Positions 38,622 through 47,590 of a stretch of DNA of 64,000 bases are shown one piece after another; the stretch's first letter is position 1, and each line of letters opens with the position of its first letter. A program made the translations under genes and the position numbers. A model generated the notes under the pieces. It did not search any database and was not told the origin of the DNA. It saw only the letters and a list, made by a program, of their open reading frames with translations. The DNA is taken from NCBI RefSeq assembly GCF_009938205.1, contig NZ_AP019654.1:744001-808000 (forward strand). Reading direction: 5' to 3'. The DNA is from Vibrio panuliri (lineage in GTDB: Bacteria; Pseudomonadota; Gammaproteobacteria; Enterobacterales; Vibrionaceae).

Positions 38622-39227
38622 ATGAGCCACGAAGAAAAAAAGATCCAAGAAGAAGAGCTGCAACAGCAAGAAACTGCCGTTGAGCCAGAAGTTGAAGCCG
38701 TTGGTACAGACGCCGATATCGAATGGAACGAAGAGACTGAGCTAGACGAGCAAGAAGCAAAAATTGCTCAACTAGAAGCGGCTCTGCTTTCAAGCGAAGC
38801 AAAGATTAAAGATCAGCAAGATGGCGTTCTACGTGCGAAAGCGGAAGTAGAAAACATGCGTCGTCGTACTGAGCAAGAAATCGATAAGGCTCGCAAGTAC
38901 GCTTTAAACAAGTTTGCTGAAGAGCTGCTACCTGTTATCGATAACCTAGAGCGCGCTATTGCAGCGGCTGATGGCGAAAATGAAGCGGTTAAACCACTGC
39001 TTGAAGGGGTAGAACTGACGCACAAAACTTTCTCTGATGTTGTCGCGAAGTTCGGCTTGAAAGAAATCAATCCTGAAGGTGAAGCGTTTAACCCTGAGTA
39101 CCACCAAGCAATGTCGATTCAAGAAAGTGCTGACCATGAGTCAAACACTGTTATGTTCGTCATGCAGAAAGGTTATGAGCTTAATGGCCGTGTGATCCGT
39201 CCAGCGATGGTTATGGTTGCTAAGTAA
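38622..39227 (+). CDS. grpE: Nucleotide exchange factor GrpE
   Basis: The 201-residue protein has an acidic, Glu/Gln-rich N-terminus and long coiled coil (about 10-95), then the GrpE domain: [30 protein letters not shown], and the C-terminal [16 protein letters not shown]. It releases ADP from DnaK. It has a heat-shock promoter upstream and a terminator downstream. Confidence 0.97.
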   Translation: MSHEEKKIQEEELQQQETAVEPEVEAVGTDADIEWNEETELDEQEAKIAQLEAALLSSEAKIKDQQDGVLRAKAEVENMRRRTEQEIDKARKYALNKFAEELLPVIDNLERAIAAADGENEAVKPLLEGVELTHKTFSDVVAKFGLKEINPEGEAFNPEYHQAMSIQESADHESNTVMFVMQKGYELNGRVIRPAMVMVAK

Positions 39228-39247
39228 CACCTTGTGATTAGTGAAAG

Positions 39248-39274
39248 CGCCTCGTCTTTAGACGGGGCGTTTTT
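39248..39274 (+). terminator. Terminator of grpE
   Basis: CGCCTCGTC (39248-39256) pairs with GACGGGGCG (39261-39269, one wobble), followed by five Ts. Confidence 0.85.
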
Positions 39275-39474
39275 GTGTTTGGGAAACAGCATTCAGTTCT
39301 AGCCAGATCGAAGAGATCTGTCGCAACGTGTAAAAAGCTTTGGTTTGATGTCAAACTTTTAAGTAATAAGTAGTGAAAAGTTTGAAGAATAACCTAACCT
39401 TGATTGATAAAGGTATCAATTAGACAGACTAGAAAGATCCACAGATGGATGAATATTGAGGAGTGAGGTTCGCA

Positions 39475-39933
39475 GTGTCAGATACGAACAAGAAACTATA
39501 TGAAACATCCATAGGAATGAGCTGGATGGTGGCTCGTTTAGTCCAGAACCGTATGCAAAATGAAATTAGTAAGTTGTACCCGACGGTCAACTTTGAGCAG
39601 ATGCTCGTACTAATGGAGCTAGATTATGAGGATGGCATACGTCCTAGTGTTTTGGCTGAACGGCTTCAGCGCAGCAAAGGTACTGTCACGAGTTTGATTC
39701 GTCATGCTGAAAAAAATGAGCTGATAGCAAGCGCGCCAGATCCAAGCCACAAGAATGCAAAACGCATATTTCTAACCTTAAAAGGCAAAAAGATCCATGA
39801 CGAGTTAGTCGAAGTTATTCGCGCCGAAATGGAATATGCGACCAGAGAGTTAACGTCTCAAGAAGAAGAGTTTGTGTTTAAAACGATGGAAAAGGTGATG
39901 TTGAAGTACCGTCCAGATTTTTATAGTTACTGA
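39475..39933 (+). CDS. MarR family transcriptional regulator
   Basis: The 152-residue winged-helix protein has the MarR layout: dimer helix MSWMVARLVQNRM, recognition region VLAERLQRSKGTVTSLIRHAEKN (about 60-82), and wing NAKRIFLTLKGKKI. I choose GTG 39475 (MSDTNKK) because GAGG lies 6 nt upstream; the GTG at 39463 has its ribosome site too close. The ligand and targets are unknown. Its 3' side leads into the small-RNA candidate at 40058. Confidence 0.85.
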   Translation: MSDTNKKLYETSIGMSWMVARLVQNRMQNEISKLYPTVNFEQMLVLMELDYEDGIRPSVLAERLQRSKGTVTSLIRHAEKNELIASAPDPSHKNAKRIFLTLKGKKIHDELVEVIRAEMEYATRELTSQEEEFVFKTMEKVMLKYRPDFYSY

Positions 39934-40022
39934 TTTTGTTATCTTCAACAAGAAATGGTAAGCATTGGATAAAGTGAGTCTCTCTCGATTTGCAACACAC
40001 TGATAGAATAGTTATTTAATGG

Positions 40023-40051
40023 TTGTAAGACATCAATAGCTGTCTTATTAT
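40023..40051 (+). promoter_or_regulatory. Predicted sigma-70 promoter of the small-RNA candidate
   Basis: TTGTAA (40023-40028), a 17-bp spacer, then TATTAT (40046-40051; 5/6). It predicts a start near 40058. Confidence 0.6.
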
Positions 40052-40057
40052 CAAGAC

Positions 40058-40140
40058 GAATTAAACTCTGTTGAAATAAGTGGGACGACTTATTATCAGG
40101 GTGCAGAGTTTAATAAAGCCCTCATTAAGAGGGCTTTTTG
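40058..40140 (+). ncRNA. Candidate small RNA, strongly structured
   Basis: ATTAAACTCTG (40060-40070) pairs perfectly with CAGAGTTTAAT (40104-40114), 11 bp. Inside, AATAAGT (40075-40081) and ACTTATT (40088-40094) make a second stem with loop GGGACG. The terminator hairpin follows at once. With the promoter at 40023-40051 this predicts an 83-nt transcript. I do not recognise the family. No open frame is inside. Confidence 0.6.
40115..40140 (+). terminator. Rho-independent terminator of the small-RNA candidate
   Basis: AAAGCCCTC (40115-40123), loop ATTAA, GAGGGCTTT (40129-40137) and a T run. It lies 180 bp past the MarR gene. Confidence 0.85.
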
Positions 40141-40257
40141 CTATTTAATATCATCACTCGAAAGAACAGGCCGTTGATGGATGCCGCTTGTTAGATAAAC
40201 ATTGCTAGCCATATTCCATGTGCAGCTTATCGTTATCGAGTCAAGGAGGATAAATAG

Positions 40258-40692
40258 TTATTTTAGAGTGATGGTTGTTGTCACCATTGCAGAACCAGAC
40301 TTCAAATCTTTAGGTGCAACATTTAGACGAGCCGCTAGTTTGTGTTTACCCGCCGCAAGCGTTTTAGTTACTTCGTGTCCAGCTTCTGAATCTTGGTTCA
40401 GCTTAAGTTGTACTTTAGACAAAGCTGGAGTTGTGCCGTCTAGTTTTGCTGCTTGTACGTTAGACGTAGTTACAGTGACTTCTTCTTCTTGAGTCGCACG
40501 GTTAGTGATCACTTCAAATTGAGCACCTTCGTAGAATTCTTGGCCACCTAAAGCGAGATCTGCTGATACATCGTCAATCACTAGACCACGAATCACAGGA
40601 ACGTCGGCACCAAATTCGATTTCGTTTGCAGTTGCAAACATTGGTGTTGCGGCGATAGAAGTAAGTGCTGTAGCTAGTAGTAATTTTTTCAT
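40258..40692 (-). CDS. Secreted hypothetical protein, paralogue A
   Basis: The 144-residue protein has a clear signal peptide (MKKLLLATALTSIAATPMFATA|NEIEF) and a beta-rich body without cysteines. The C-terminus (LAAGKHKLAARLNVAPKDL...MVTTTITLK) is shared in outline with the next two genes (40755-41183, 41202-41627), which are also about 142 residues. It is the last gene of a five-gene minus-strand operon. I do not recognise the family; the form suits small exported or surface subunits. RBS not resolved. Confidence 0.78.
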   Translation of the reverse strand: MKKLLLATALTSIAATPMFATANEIEFGADVPVIRGLVIDDVSADLALGGQEFYEGAQFEVITNRATQEEEVTVTTSNVQAAKLDGTTPALSKVQLKLNQDSEAGHEVTKTLAAGKHKLAARLNVAPKDLKSGSAMVTTTITLK

Positions 40693-40754
40693 GGGTATAA
40701 ATACCTAATTTTCAGGGTTAAAGTGTGTTGATTAACTCAACGCTTAGTTGTGAG

Positions 40755-41183
40755 TTAACGGAGTTCGATAACCGTGATCTCACGGTCTTCATCTTCAGCA
40801 AGACGCAAAGGGACGTTTGCGCGCTTAGACAATTCATGAACTCCAGCTCCTAACTCAATGAGTTCAGAGTCTGAAAGCTTCATGTAACCATTATCAAAAT
40901 GGTTTACTTCGAACTCAATTAACGGTCGATTTTCATCCCATTCCGCCTGCTTAAGTTGGTATGAGTATGTAGAAAATCGAACAAATTCTTTTCCTTTTAT
41001 GGAGTTGGTAAAGAGAGTAAACCGGTTACCTTCTCTATCCTGGTGAGAAGCACTTTCAGCTTCTCTTTCTACCGAGATTCCACGCTCGGTTGGAATGACA
41101 GTGACGAACTTAATCTCATTAGCCAAAGATACAGTTGGTACACCGCTGATTAGCAAGGCAAATGCAATAAGACTGTTCCTCAT
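40755..41183 (-). CDS. Secreted hypothetical protein, paralogue B
   Basis: The 142-residue protein has a signal peptide ending near VSLA|NEIKF. It shares the Ala-Asn-Glu-Ile start of the mature protein with paralogue A, and a C-terminal pattern (LGAGVHELSKRANVPLRL...EITVIELR). The middle is more acidic and divergent. Function unknown. It lies 62 bp before paralogue A in the same operon. Confidence 0.76.
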   Translation of the reverse strand: MRNSLIAFALLISGVPTVSLANEIKFVTVIPTERGISVEREAESASHQDREGNRFTLFTNSIKGKEFVRFSTYSYQLKQAEWDENRPLIEFEVNHFDNGYMKLSDSELIELGAGVHELSKRANVPLRLAEDEDREITVIELR

Positions 41184-41201
41184 ATACTTTCCCTTTCCTG
41201 C

Positions 41202-41627
41202 CTATCGAATTTCGATCGTCACTTCGATTTCTGCCTCACCAGCCATTATGTTGATTGGTTCTTCATCTAAGTTGGCTGCTAATCTGTACTTGCCACGGTC
41301 GAGATCTATCGATTCGTGGTTCGTGACATATGCGCGCTCTCGCCGCCCTTCAACCAGCAGAGTGACTTTGTTTTCCATGCCTCGCATATTTCTGCTGTCA
41401 GATTCGATACGGAATCTCACTTCTGCTTGAGTGCGCTTGTTTGGCGTATAGATCTTGAATCGGCCACAGTCAGAGAGATCAAACCCCTCACCTTTAAAGG
41501 TCAGTCTTCCGTCGTCTTCCGTGATTTTGATGCCGAAGCGTTGGTTGTCATCGTCATCAAAATCAAATGCTGTTGCTTGAGCTGAGAGCAAGGTTGCAAT
41601 CAGAGATACAAGGGCTATCCGTGTCAT
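41202..41627 (-). CDS. Secreted hypothetical protein, paralogue C
   Basis: The 141-residue protein has a signal peptide ending ATA|FDFDD, then an Asp-rich run (FDFDDDDNQRF). The C-terminus DRGKYRLAANLDEEPINIM...EVTIEIR aligns with paralogues A and B. It overlaps the preceding gene (41624-42079) by 4 nt, so the two are translationally coupled. Confidence 0.77.
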   Translation of the reverse strand: MTRIALVSLIATLLSAQATAFDFDDDDNQRFGIKITEDDGRLTFKGEGFDLSDCGRFKIYTPNKRTQAEVRFRIESDSRNMRGMENKVTLLVEGRRERAYVTNHESIDLDRGKYRLAANLDEEPINIMAGEAEIEVTIEIR

Positions 41628-42079
41628 TCTATCGCCATGTCTTCATCAAAATTATTTTGGCTGACTGAGCCTGCATGCATTGCTGCTTTCATCAATTGCA
41701 GCTCAGCTTTTAAAGTCTCAATCTGTAAGTTTCGATTTTGCAGTTCCATTTCGTAAAGGCGATTCGGGTCAGGCTTATTGCGTTGACCAAAAGTAATGGG
41801 CACGACTGCCTGCACATAAATTGCCGCTTCATCACGTTTTCTATTGGAATTACGATGGTAATCATGATGGTTGTCTTTACTCAAACCATTGCCATATGAA
41901 GTTCCAAATTGAACCGTCATGTCTGGTGCGTATTCAGCATCGATTTCAATCCCGGATTCGCCTTTGATGCGCACGCGGTCACCTTTCGCTTGTGTTGGTG
42001 AGGGCATATAAGCAGCAGAGACTGAATTGCTAAGGGTGAACGAGGTAATAGCAATTGCGAATAAGTTGCGTACATTCAT
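41624..42079 (-). CDS. Secreted hypothetical protein with C-terminal coiled coil
   Basis: The 151-residue protein has a signal peptide (to about SVSA|AYMPS). The mature part has VRIKGESGIEIDAEYAPD, a His/Asn-rich middle (NHHDYHRNSNRKRDE), and a C-terminal heptad segment (LYEMELQNRNLQIETLKAEL). It could be an anchor or scaffold for the paralogous subunits. I do not recognise the family. It is 3 bp from the first gene of the operon. Confidence 0.77.
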   Translation of the reverse strand: MNVRNLFAIAITSFTLSNSVSAAYMPSPTQAKGDRVRIKGESGIEIDAEYAPDMTVQFGTSYGNGLSKDNHHDYHRNSNRKRDEAAIYVQAVVPITFGQRNKPDPNRLYEMELQNRNLQIETLKAELQLMKAAMHAGSVSQNNFDEDMAIE

Positions 42080-42082
42080 TGT

Positions 42083-42445
42083 CTAGTCCTCAACGCTTGC
42101 TCTGAATAGATTTGCGGTCGTAAAAATGTGCGTAATAACCGTTTGTCCTTCTCGCGGCTTAGAGCGAGTTGAGATCTCTTTCTTAACCCATCGCTCCGTA
42201 TCACTGACTCTTACCGTGACATTGAACTTGCGTTTTTCATTCGGCTTTAGAGTGATTTCACCCAGTTTCTTTTCGTCAGACATCACTTCATAAGTTTGTG
42301 CGTATGAATTGAGGTTTTGAACCGTGATAGGAACTGCAACTTTTTCAGTAAGCACAACTTTTTTGTAATGTCGTGGAATTTGACTATGAGCATTTGCGCC
42401 AACGCTAGAAAATAGCATTGCAGCAATAAGTGTTTTCTTAAGCAT
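42083..42445 (-). CDS. Secreted hypothetical protein, Ig-like (possible chaperone-like)
   Basis: The 120-residue protein has a signal peptide (MLKKTLIAAMLFSSVGANA|HSQIP) and a single beta-sandwich-like region (VPITVQNLNSYAQTYEVMSD, then ITLKPNEKRKFNVTVRVS). The layout resembles one half of a fimbrial chaperone or DUF11-like domain, but this is inference. It leads the five-gene operon and has an AGAGGA site 7 nt before the ATG. Confidence 0.76.
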   Translation of the reverse strand: MLKKTLIAAMLFSSVGANAHSQIPRHYKKVVLTEKVAVPITVQNLNSYAQTYEVMSDEKKLGEITLKPNEKRKFNVTVRVSDTERWVKKEISTRSKPREGQTVITHIFTTANLFRASVED

Positions 42446-42507
42446 TAATACATCCTCTGATATTAGTTTCGACCTCTTTGGTCATTTTCGATGGCGCAGT
42501 TCAATAG

Positions 42508-42535
42508 CAAATAGCTACCTCAAATGCGTTGACAA
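42508..42535 (-). promoter_or_regulatory. Possible promoter of the five-gene secreted-protein operon
   Basis: On the minus strand TTGTCA (42535-42530), 16 bp, then TATTTG (42513-42508). It lies about 60 bp before the first gene. The -10 is weak. Confidence 0.35.
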
Positions 42536-42855
42536 ACTTATTAAAGAACAGTGGTGACTTCGTAACCTTTAACAGAACGTTTGATATCGAACCATTAAAA
42601 TGGTACGACATCGAACTAATCATTTCAATTGGTGATCAAATAAAAGAATTTAATTTTTTAAATGACCTAGATCATGTTGTTTGAATAAAATTTTATTTTT
42701 TATTGCGGTTCTGTGGCGCATGATGTGTTTTTAAAATGTGGAAATTTGGTGTTTTGTATGTGATAACGTCATAGGTTTGACGTCATATTTTTGTCTCATT
42801 ACTGAATTTAAAAAGGAGAAAAGGAGGTGAATGGGCGTAAATAAGGGTTTTATTG

Positions 42856-42906
42856 CATCGAGATTCCCAACTCGGTCGTTCCTCCCTCTCGAGAATGACA
42901 AATTGG
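42856..42906. repeat. Right-half copy of the GTCATTCC palindromic repeat
   Basis: The right arm (GAGATTCCCAACTCGGTCGT...GAGAATGAC) occurs without its left half. It is nearly identical to the arm at 36960-36989. Confidence 0.8.
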
Positions 42907-43125
42907 GTAAGGTCGTTCCTCTTGTCTCGAGAGTGGGTTGGTGTGATCTCCTTCGTAGTACGTTCTTCGTATATCGCTTCAAAGTGTGTCGTCTTTGTTG
43001 TTTGGCTTTAGCGTTGCCATTCAGCGAAGTGCTTAACATGTCACGGACCGTATTGCTCCACTAACGTCAGTTTATGGAGTGCTTTACTCCACATTATTAT
43101 TCTATGAGGTACATAACTTGCGTTT

Positions 43126-43217
43126 GTCATTCCATGGAGTGCGTAAGCACGAGCAGGGAATCTGGTTTTATTGCATCGAGATTCCCGACTCGGTCATTCT
43201 TCCCTCTCGAGAATGAC
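43126..43217. repeat. Full copy of the GTCATTCC palindromic repeat
   Basis: GTCATTCCATGGAGTGCG at 43126 to GAGAATGAC at 43217 is a full unit like those at 36558-36989. The inner hairpin changed to GTGCGTAAGCAC, so pairing is kept by compensating changes. Confidence 0.88.
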
Positions 43218-43410
43218 AAATTGGGTAAGGTCGTTCCTCTTTCTTAAGAATGGAAGGTTGGGCATGGGCGCTCCTCTTTTCTTAAGAATGACAGGTTGGG
43301 CATGGTCGTTCGTCTTTTTTGCGAATGGCTGGTTGGAGTATGGCCAATGATCTGCCTAAAGAGTGACTAGTTAGGGATGGTTGTGCCTCTGTCTAGAGAA
43401 CGACAACTCA
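43218..43410. repeat. Degenerate satellite repeats after the palindromic unit
   Basis: Three or four diverged copies of a motif like GGTCGTTCCTCTTTCTTAAG + AATGACAGGTTGGGCAT recur at about 38-45 bp. The pattern (a full unit followed by right-arm satellites) repeats that seen at 36990-37103. Confidence 0.7.
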
Positions 43411-43448
43411 CTATATGGCATCTTTTTTGATTTTTTTTCTTCTTTTCC

Positions 43449-43474
43449 CTTGAAATGCGTTTTGGCGCCCTTAT
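43449..43474 (+). promoter_or_regulatory. dnaK sigma-32-type promoter P1
   Basis: CTTGAAA (43449-43455), a 12-bp spacer, then CCCTTAT (43468-43474). The -10 is imperfect. Confidence 0.6.
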
Positions 43475-43523
43475 CTATGGTGCATACAAGAAGCAAACAT
43501 CACATTTTTGTTTGTGAGCAAGG

Positions 43524-43552
43524 GTTGAAACCCGATTCTCTATCCCCCACAT
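43524..43552 (+). promoter_or_regulatory. dnaK sigma-32-type promoter P2
   Basis: GTTGAAA (43524-43530), a 13-bp spacer, then CCCCCACAT (43544-43552). It lies 45 bp before the dnaK start and is the better heat-shock match. Confidence 0.65.
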
Positions 43553-43597
43553 AGGGGATATAGCAAAACAAAATAGAATTTATTCGGAGATAGCCTG

Positions 43598-45511
43598 ATG
43601 GGTAAAATCATTGGTATTGACTTAGGTACTACTAACTCTTGTGTTGCTGTTTTAGACGGTGACAAGCCACGCGTAATTGAGAACGCGGAAGGCGAGCGTA
43701 CAACAGCATCAGTAATTGCATACACAGATGGTGAGACGCTGGTAGGCCAACCTGCTAAACGTCAAGCGGTAACAAACCCAACTAACACGCTATTTGCAAT
43801 TAAGCGTCTAATCGGTCGTCGTTTTGAAGACGAAGAAGTTCAGCGTGATATCGAAATCATGCCTTACAAAATTGTTAAGGCTGACAACGGTGATGCATGG
43901 GTAGAAGCAAAAGGCCAAAAAATGGCTGCTCCTCAAGTATCTGCTGAAGTACTGAAAAAAATGAAGAAAACTGCAGAAGACTTCCTAGGTGAGGAAGTAA
44001 CTGGTGCAGTTATCACAGTACCTGCTTACTTTAACGATGCTCAACGTCAAGCAACTAAAGACGCTGGCCGTATCGCAGGTCTAGAAGTTAAACGTATCAT
44101 CAACGAACCAACAGCAGCTGCGCTAGCTTACGGTCTTGATAAGAAAGGCGGCGACCGCACTATCGCAGTTTACGACCTTGGTGGTGGTACATTCGATATC
44201 TCTATCATCGAAATCGATGAAGTTGAAGGCGAGAAAACTTTCGAAGTTCTAGCAACTAACGGTGACACTCACCTTGGTGGTGAAGACTTTGATAACCGTC
44301 TAATCAACTACCTAGTAGACGAGTTCAACAAAGAGCAAGGTATCAACCTTAAGAACGATCCACTAGCGATGCAACGTGTTAAAGAAGCAGCAGAAAAAGC
44401 GAAGATTGAGCTTTCTTCTACTTCTCAAACTGACGTAAACCTACCATACGTAACTGCAGATGCGACTGGTCCTAAGCACATGAACGTAAAAGTGACTCGT
44501 GCGAAACTAGAATCTCTAGTTGAAGACCTAGTACAACGTTCTCTAGAGCCACTAAAAGTAGCACTAGCGGATGCAGAGCTGTCTGTAAACGACATCACTG
44601 ACGTTATCCTAGTTGGTGGTCAAACTCGTATGCCAATGGTTCAAGCGAAAGTTGCTGAGTTCTTTGGTAAAGAAGCACGTCGTGACGTGAACCCAGATGA
44701 AGCGGTAGCAATGGGTGCTGCAGTTCAAGGTGGTGTACTTGCGGGTGAAGTGAAAGACGTTCTACTACTAGACGTTACTCCTCTGTCTCTAGGTATCGAG
44801 ACTATGGGCGGCGTAATGACTAAGCTAGTTGAGAAGAACACGACTATCCCAACTAAAGCGAACCAAGTTTTCTCTACTGCAGAAGATAACCAAAGCGCGG
44901 TAACGATCCACGTACTTCAAGGTGAGCGTAAGCAAGCGTCTTACAACAAGTCTCTAGGTCAATTCAACCTAGAAGGCATTCAAGCTGCACCACGTGGTAT
45001 GCCACAAATCGAAGTAACTTTCGACCTAGATGCGGACGGTATCCTACACGTATCAGCGAAAGACAAGCAGACTGGTAAAGAGCAGAAGATCACTATCCAA
45101 GCTTCAGGCGGTCTAAGCGATGAAGACATCGAGAAAATGGTTCAAGAAGCAGAAGCTAACAAAGAAGCGGACAAAAAGTTCGAAGAGCTAGCAACTGCAC
45201 GTAACCAAGCAGACCAAATGATTCACGGTACTCGTAAGCAAATCGAAGAAGCTGGTGAAGCGCTTCCTGCAGACGAGAAAGAGAAGATTGAAGCTGCAAT
45301 CGCAGAACTTGAAACCGCACGTAAAGGCGATGACAAAGAAGCGATCGATGCGAAAGTTCAAGCTCTAGCTGCAGCAGCGCAAAAGCTAATGGAAATCGCT
45401 CAACAGCAAGCTCAAGCTCAGCAAGCACAAGGTGCTGACGCTGGTGCTCAGTCTCAAGACGATGACGTTGTAGACGCGGAATTCGAAGAAGTTAAAGACG
45501 ACAAAAAATAA
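43598..45511 (+). CDS. dnaK: Molecular chaperone DnaK (Hsp70)
   Basis: The 637-residue Hsp70 has the ATPase signature [15 protein letters not shown] (4-18), [12 protein letters not shown] (about 195-206), [13 protein letters not shown], the linker [13 protein letters not shown] (about 388-400), a substrate-binding domain, and an acidic tail ending [10 protein letters not shown]. Its codons are strongly biased to preferred forms, as expected for a very abundant protein. It works with DnaJ (downstream) and GrpE (4.4 kb upstream). A terminator separates it from dnaJ, though read-through is likely. Confidence 0.98.
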   Translation: MGKIIGIDLGTTNSCVAVLDGDKPRVIENAEGERTTASVIAYTDGETLVGQPAKRQAVTNPTNTLFAIKRLIGRRFEDEEVQRDIEIMPYKIVKADNGDAWVEAKGQKMAAPQVSAEVLKKMKKTAEDFLGEEVTGAVITVPAYFNDAQRQATKDAGRIAGLEVKRIINEPTAAALAYGLDKKGGDRTIAVYDLGGGTFDISIIEIDEVEGEKTFEVLATNGDTHLGGEDFDNRLINYLVDEFNKEQGINLKNDPLAMQRVKEAAEKAKIELSSTSQTDVNLPYVTADATGPKHMNVKVTRAKLESLVEDLVQRSLEPLKVALADAELSVNDITDVILVGGQTRMPMVQAKVAEFFGKEARRDVNPDEAVAMGAAVQGGVLAGEVKDVLLLDVTPLSLGIETMGGVMTKLVEKNTTIPTKANQVFSTAEDNQSAVTIHVLQGERKQASYNKSLGQFNLEGIQAAPRGMPQIEVTFDLDADGILHVSAKDKQTGKEQKITIQASGGLSDEDIEKMVQEAEANKEADKKFEELATARNQADQMIHGTRKQIEEAGEALPADEKEKIEAAIAELETARKGDDKEAIDAKVQALAAAAQKLMEIAQQQAQAQQAQGADAGAQSQDDDVVDAEFEEVKDDKK

Positions 45512-45632
45512 TTTATCGTCGCTATAGCGTGTGACTTCTGTGTCGAGAGTGCTCACTTACTTGTGTAAGCTGTGCGTTCTCTCCTTGAACTAGCGCGCTC
45601 TAGCTTAGATAAATCGTTTTTAGAATCTAACG

Positions 45633-45666
45633 ATACGGGCGTCAGAGGTAACTCTAACGCCCGTAT
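45633..45666 (+). terminator. Hairpin between dnaK and dnaJ
   Basis: ATACGGGCGT (45633-45642) pairs with ACGCCCGTAT (45657-45666), with an inner AGAG/CTCT extension. GTTTGT follows. It may limit dnaJ relative to dnaK. Confidence 0.75.
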
Positions 45667-45805
45667 GTTTGTAAGTAGAGGTTGTCTTTCTAGCTAAGTT
45701 CTTTTAGGAATACTTTGAGCGAAAAGCTTTTAGCTAGAACGATATAAAAAACACCAAGCGATGCTGATTCTGGCTCGTTTGCAGTAATAAATTGGTGACT
45801 AAAGC

Positions 45806-46954
45806 ATGTCAAAACGTGATTTTTACGAAGTATTAGGCGTAAGCCGTGATGCAGAAGAGCGCGAAATTAAGAAAGCGTACAAACGTCTAGCGATGAAATA
45901 CCACCCTGACCGTAACCAGGGTGATGAAACTGCATCTGACAAGTTTAAAGAAGTAAAAGAAGCGTATGAAATCCTAACGGATCCACAAAAGAAAGCGGCT
46001 TATGATCAATACGGTCATGCGGCATTCGAACAAGGTGGCGGCGGCTTCGGCGGTGGCGGTTTTGGTGGCGGCAATGCTGATTTCGGTGACATCTTTGGTG
46101 ATGTATTTGGTGATATCTTCGGTGGCGGTCGTCGTGGTGGCGGTGGTCAGCGTGCGCAGCGTGGATCAGACCTACGTTACAACATGGAGCTGACTTTAGA
46201 AGAAGCTGTTCGTGGTGTTTCGAAAGAGATTGAAGTACCGACCCTAGTACACTGTGATAGTTGTAATGGCAGTGGTGCGAAGAAAGGTTCGACAGCGGAA
46301 ACATGTGGTACCTGTCACGGCCACGGTCAAGTGCAGATGCGTCAAGGTTTCTTTGCTGTACAACAAACCTGTCCTACCTGTCATGGTAAAGGTAAGATCA
46401 TCAAAGACCCATGTAATGAGTGTCATGGTCAAGGCCGCAAACAGAAAACTAAAACGCTTAATGTTAAGATCCCAGCAGGTGTGGACACTGGTGACCGTAT
46501 TCGCCTATCTGGTGAAGGTGAAGCCGGAGAAATGGGTGCACCAGCAGGCGATTTGTACGTTCAAGTTCATGTGAAAGAGCACCATATCTTTGAACGTGAT
46601 GGCAACAACCTATATTGTGAAGTGCCAGTAAGTTTTGCCATGGCTGCGCTAGGTGGGGAAGTAGAAGTTCCAACGCTAGATGGTCGTGTAAATCTTAAAG
46701 TGCCGACAGAGACGCAAACCGGTCGTATGTTCCGTATGCGTGGTAAGGGTGTGAAAGGCGTACGCGGTGGTGGCATCGGTGATTTGATCGTGAAACTTGT
46801 AGTCGAGACGCCAGTTAACTTAAGCGCTCGTCAAAAAGAACTACTAAAAGAGTTTGAAGAGTCTTGTGGTGGCGAGGCGGCAACTAAGCACAAGCCAAAG
46901 TCTGAAGGTTTCTTCAACGGTGTGAAGAAGTTCTTTGATGACCTAACGAGCTAA
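45806..46954 (+). CDS. dnaJ: Co-chaperone DnaJ (Hsp40)
   Basis: The 382-residue protein has a J domain (1-70, HPD in YHPDRNQ), a Gly/Phe-rich linker (about 76-120, [13 protein letters not shown]), four zinc repeats ([32 protein letters not shown]; about 148-210), and C-terminal substrate domains. It delivers clients to DnaK and stimulates its ATPase. It is followed by a strong terminator. Confidence 0.98.
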   Translation: MSKRDFYEVLGVSRDAEEREIKKAYKRLAMKYHPDRNQGDETASDKFKEVKEAYEILTDPQKKAAYDQYGHAAFEQGGGGFGGGGFGGGNADFGDIFGDVFGDIFGGGRRGGGGQRAQRGSDLRYNMELTLEEAVRGVSKEIEVPTLVHCDSCNGSGAKKGSTAETCGTCHGHGQVQMRQGFFAVQQTCPTCHGKGKIIKDPCNECHGQGRKQKTKTLNVKIPAGVDTGDRIRLSGEGEAGEMGAPAGDLYVQVHVKEHHIFERDGNNLYCEVPVSFAMAALGGEVEVPTLDGRVNLKVPTETQTGRMFRMRGKGVKGVRGGGIGDLIVKLVVETPVNLSARQKELLKEFEESCGGEAATKHKPKSEGFFNGVKKFFDDLTS

Positions 46955-46982
46955 TTGTTCGTCAATCAGAATCTATATTGCT

Positions 46983-47009
46983 AAAGCCTGCGTTATCGCA
47001 GGCTTTTTT
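46983..47009 (+). terminator. Terminator of dnaJ
   Basis: AAAGCCTGCG (46983-46992), loop TTAT, CGCAGGCTTT (46997-47006) and a T run. It may also serve the convergent pilin gene. Confidence 0.9.
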
Positions 47010-47059
47010 GTCTCTGATTTTTATCTAAAAAGGCGTTTGAGCGGTGTGTTAAGCACGGT

Positions 47060-47488
47060 TTACCAGCAGCTTTCTGGCTGACCAGAGTTGGTATGATCAA
47101 GAGTAATCATGTCACTGCGATTTGCTAAGCAATGATCTTGTTCTTGCCTTTGCTGCGGATCCGCAGAGATAAGATAGCTATCCGCGCCAGCCGACACGCT
47201 AATGATATAGTCACTTTGGCGACTTTCACACACTAAGCAAATCGCCCCAGAAGTGATAGCACTCGCCGCATCAGCAAAGCTACCGTTATAGCCAGTCTCC
47301 AGTTGTAGTTGAATTCGAACCAAGTCGCTGATCACGACATGGCGTGTGCTTGTGATCAGTATTGATTGATAACTGGGTATGGCAATAGCAGTCAGGATAG
47401 CGATGATTGCCAGTACGACTAACATTTCGATTAGTGTCATTGCCTCTAATCTTTTCTTACTTCGCATACATTGAGTTACTTGTGCCAT
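47060..47488 (-). CDS. Type IV pilin-like protein (PilE-like)
   Basis: The 142-residue prepilin has a 16-residue leader then MTLIEMLVVLAIIAILTAIAIPSYQ, the hydrophobic N-terminal helix with Glu5. The usual Gly at the cleavage site is Ala (EA|MTLIE) and the first mature residue is Met rather than Phe. Two cysteine pairs lie in the C-terminal half. I keep ATG 47488 because a purine-rich AAGGATAGCGGG lies upstream. It is divergent from the minor pilins at 47591 and probably contributes to the same MSHA or type IV pilus. Confidence 0.85.
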   Translation of the reverse strand: MAQVTQCMRSKKRLEAMTLIEMLVVLAIIAILTAIAIPSYQSILITSTRHVVISDLVRIQLQLETGYNGSFADAASAITSGAICLVCESRQSDYIISVSAGADSYLISADPQQRQEQDHCLANRSDMITLDHTNSGQPESCW

Positions 47489-47590
47489 TTCCCGCTATCC
47501 TTGTCGCCCACTTGGGTTGATTGTGCGACCTGTTAGCATTGAAACAAGATTGAATCGAATCACCATCGGGTTTGCAGAGGATTCTGGGAA

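Larger units (their letters stand above)
42446..43448. other. Long noncoding region between the secreted-protein operon and dnaK promoters
   Basis: There is no credible gene. It holds the operon promoter, a hairpin ACCATT/AATGGT (42591-42604), an FNR/CRP-like half-symmetrical TGACCTAGATCA (42664-42675), then repeats related to the 36.5-kb array from 42856, and a TGGAGT/ACTCCA hairpin (43074-43090). Confidence 0.5.

Noticed and set aside
42731..43064. Frames of 102 and 77 residues on opposite strands
   Set aside because: Both are within repeat-derived DNA upstream of dnaK, with no ribosome sites or recognisable domains.
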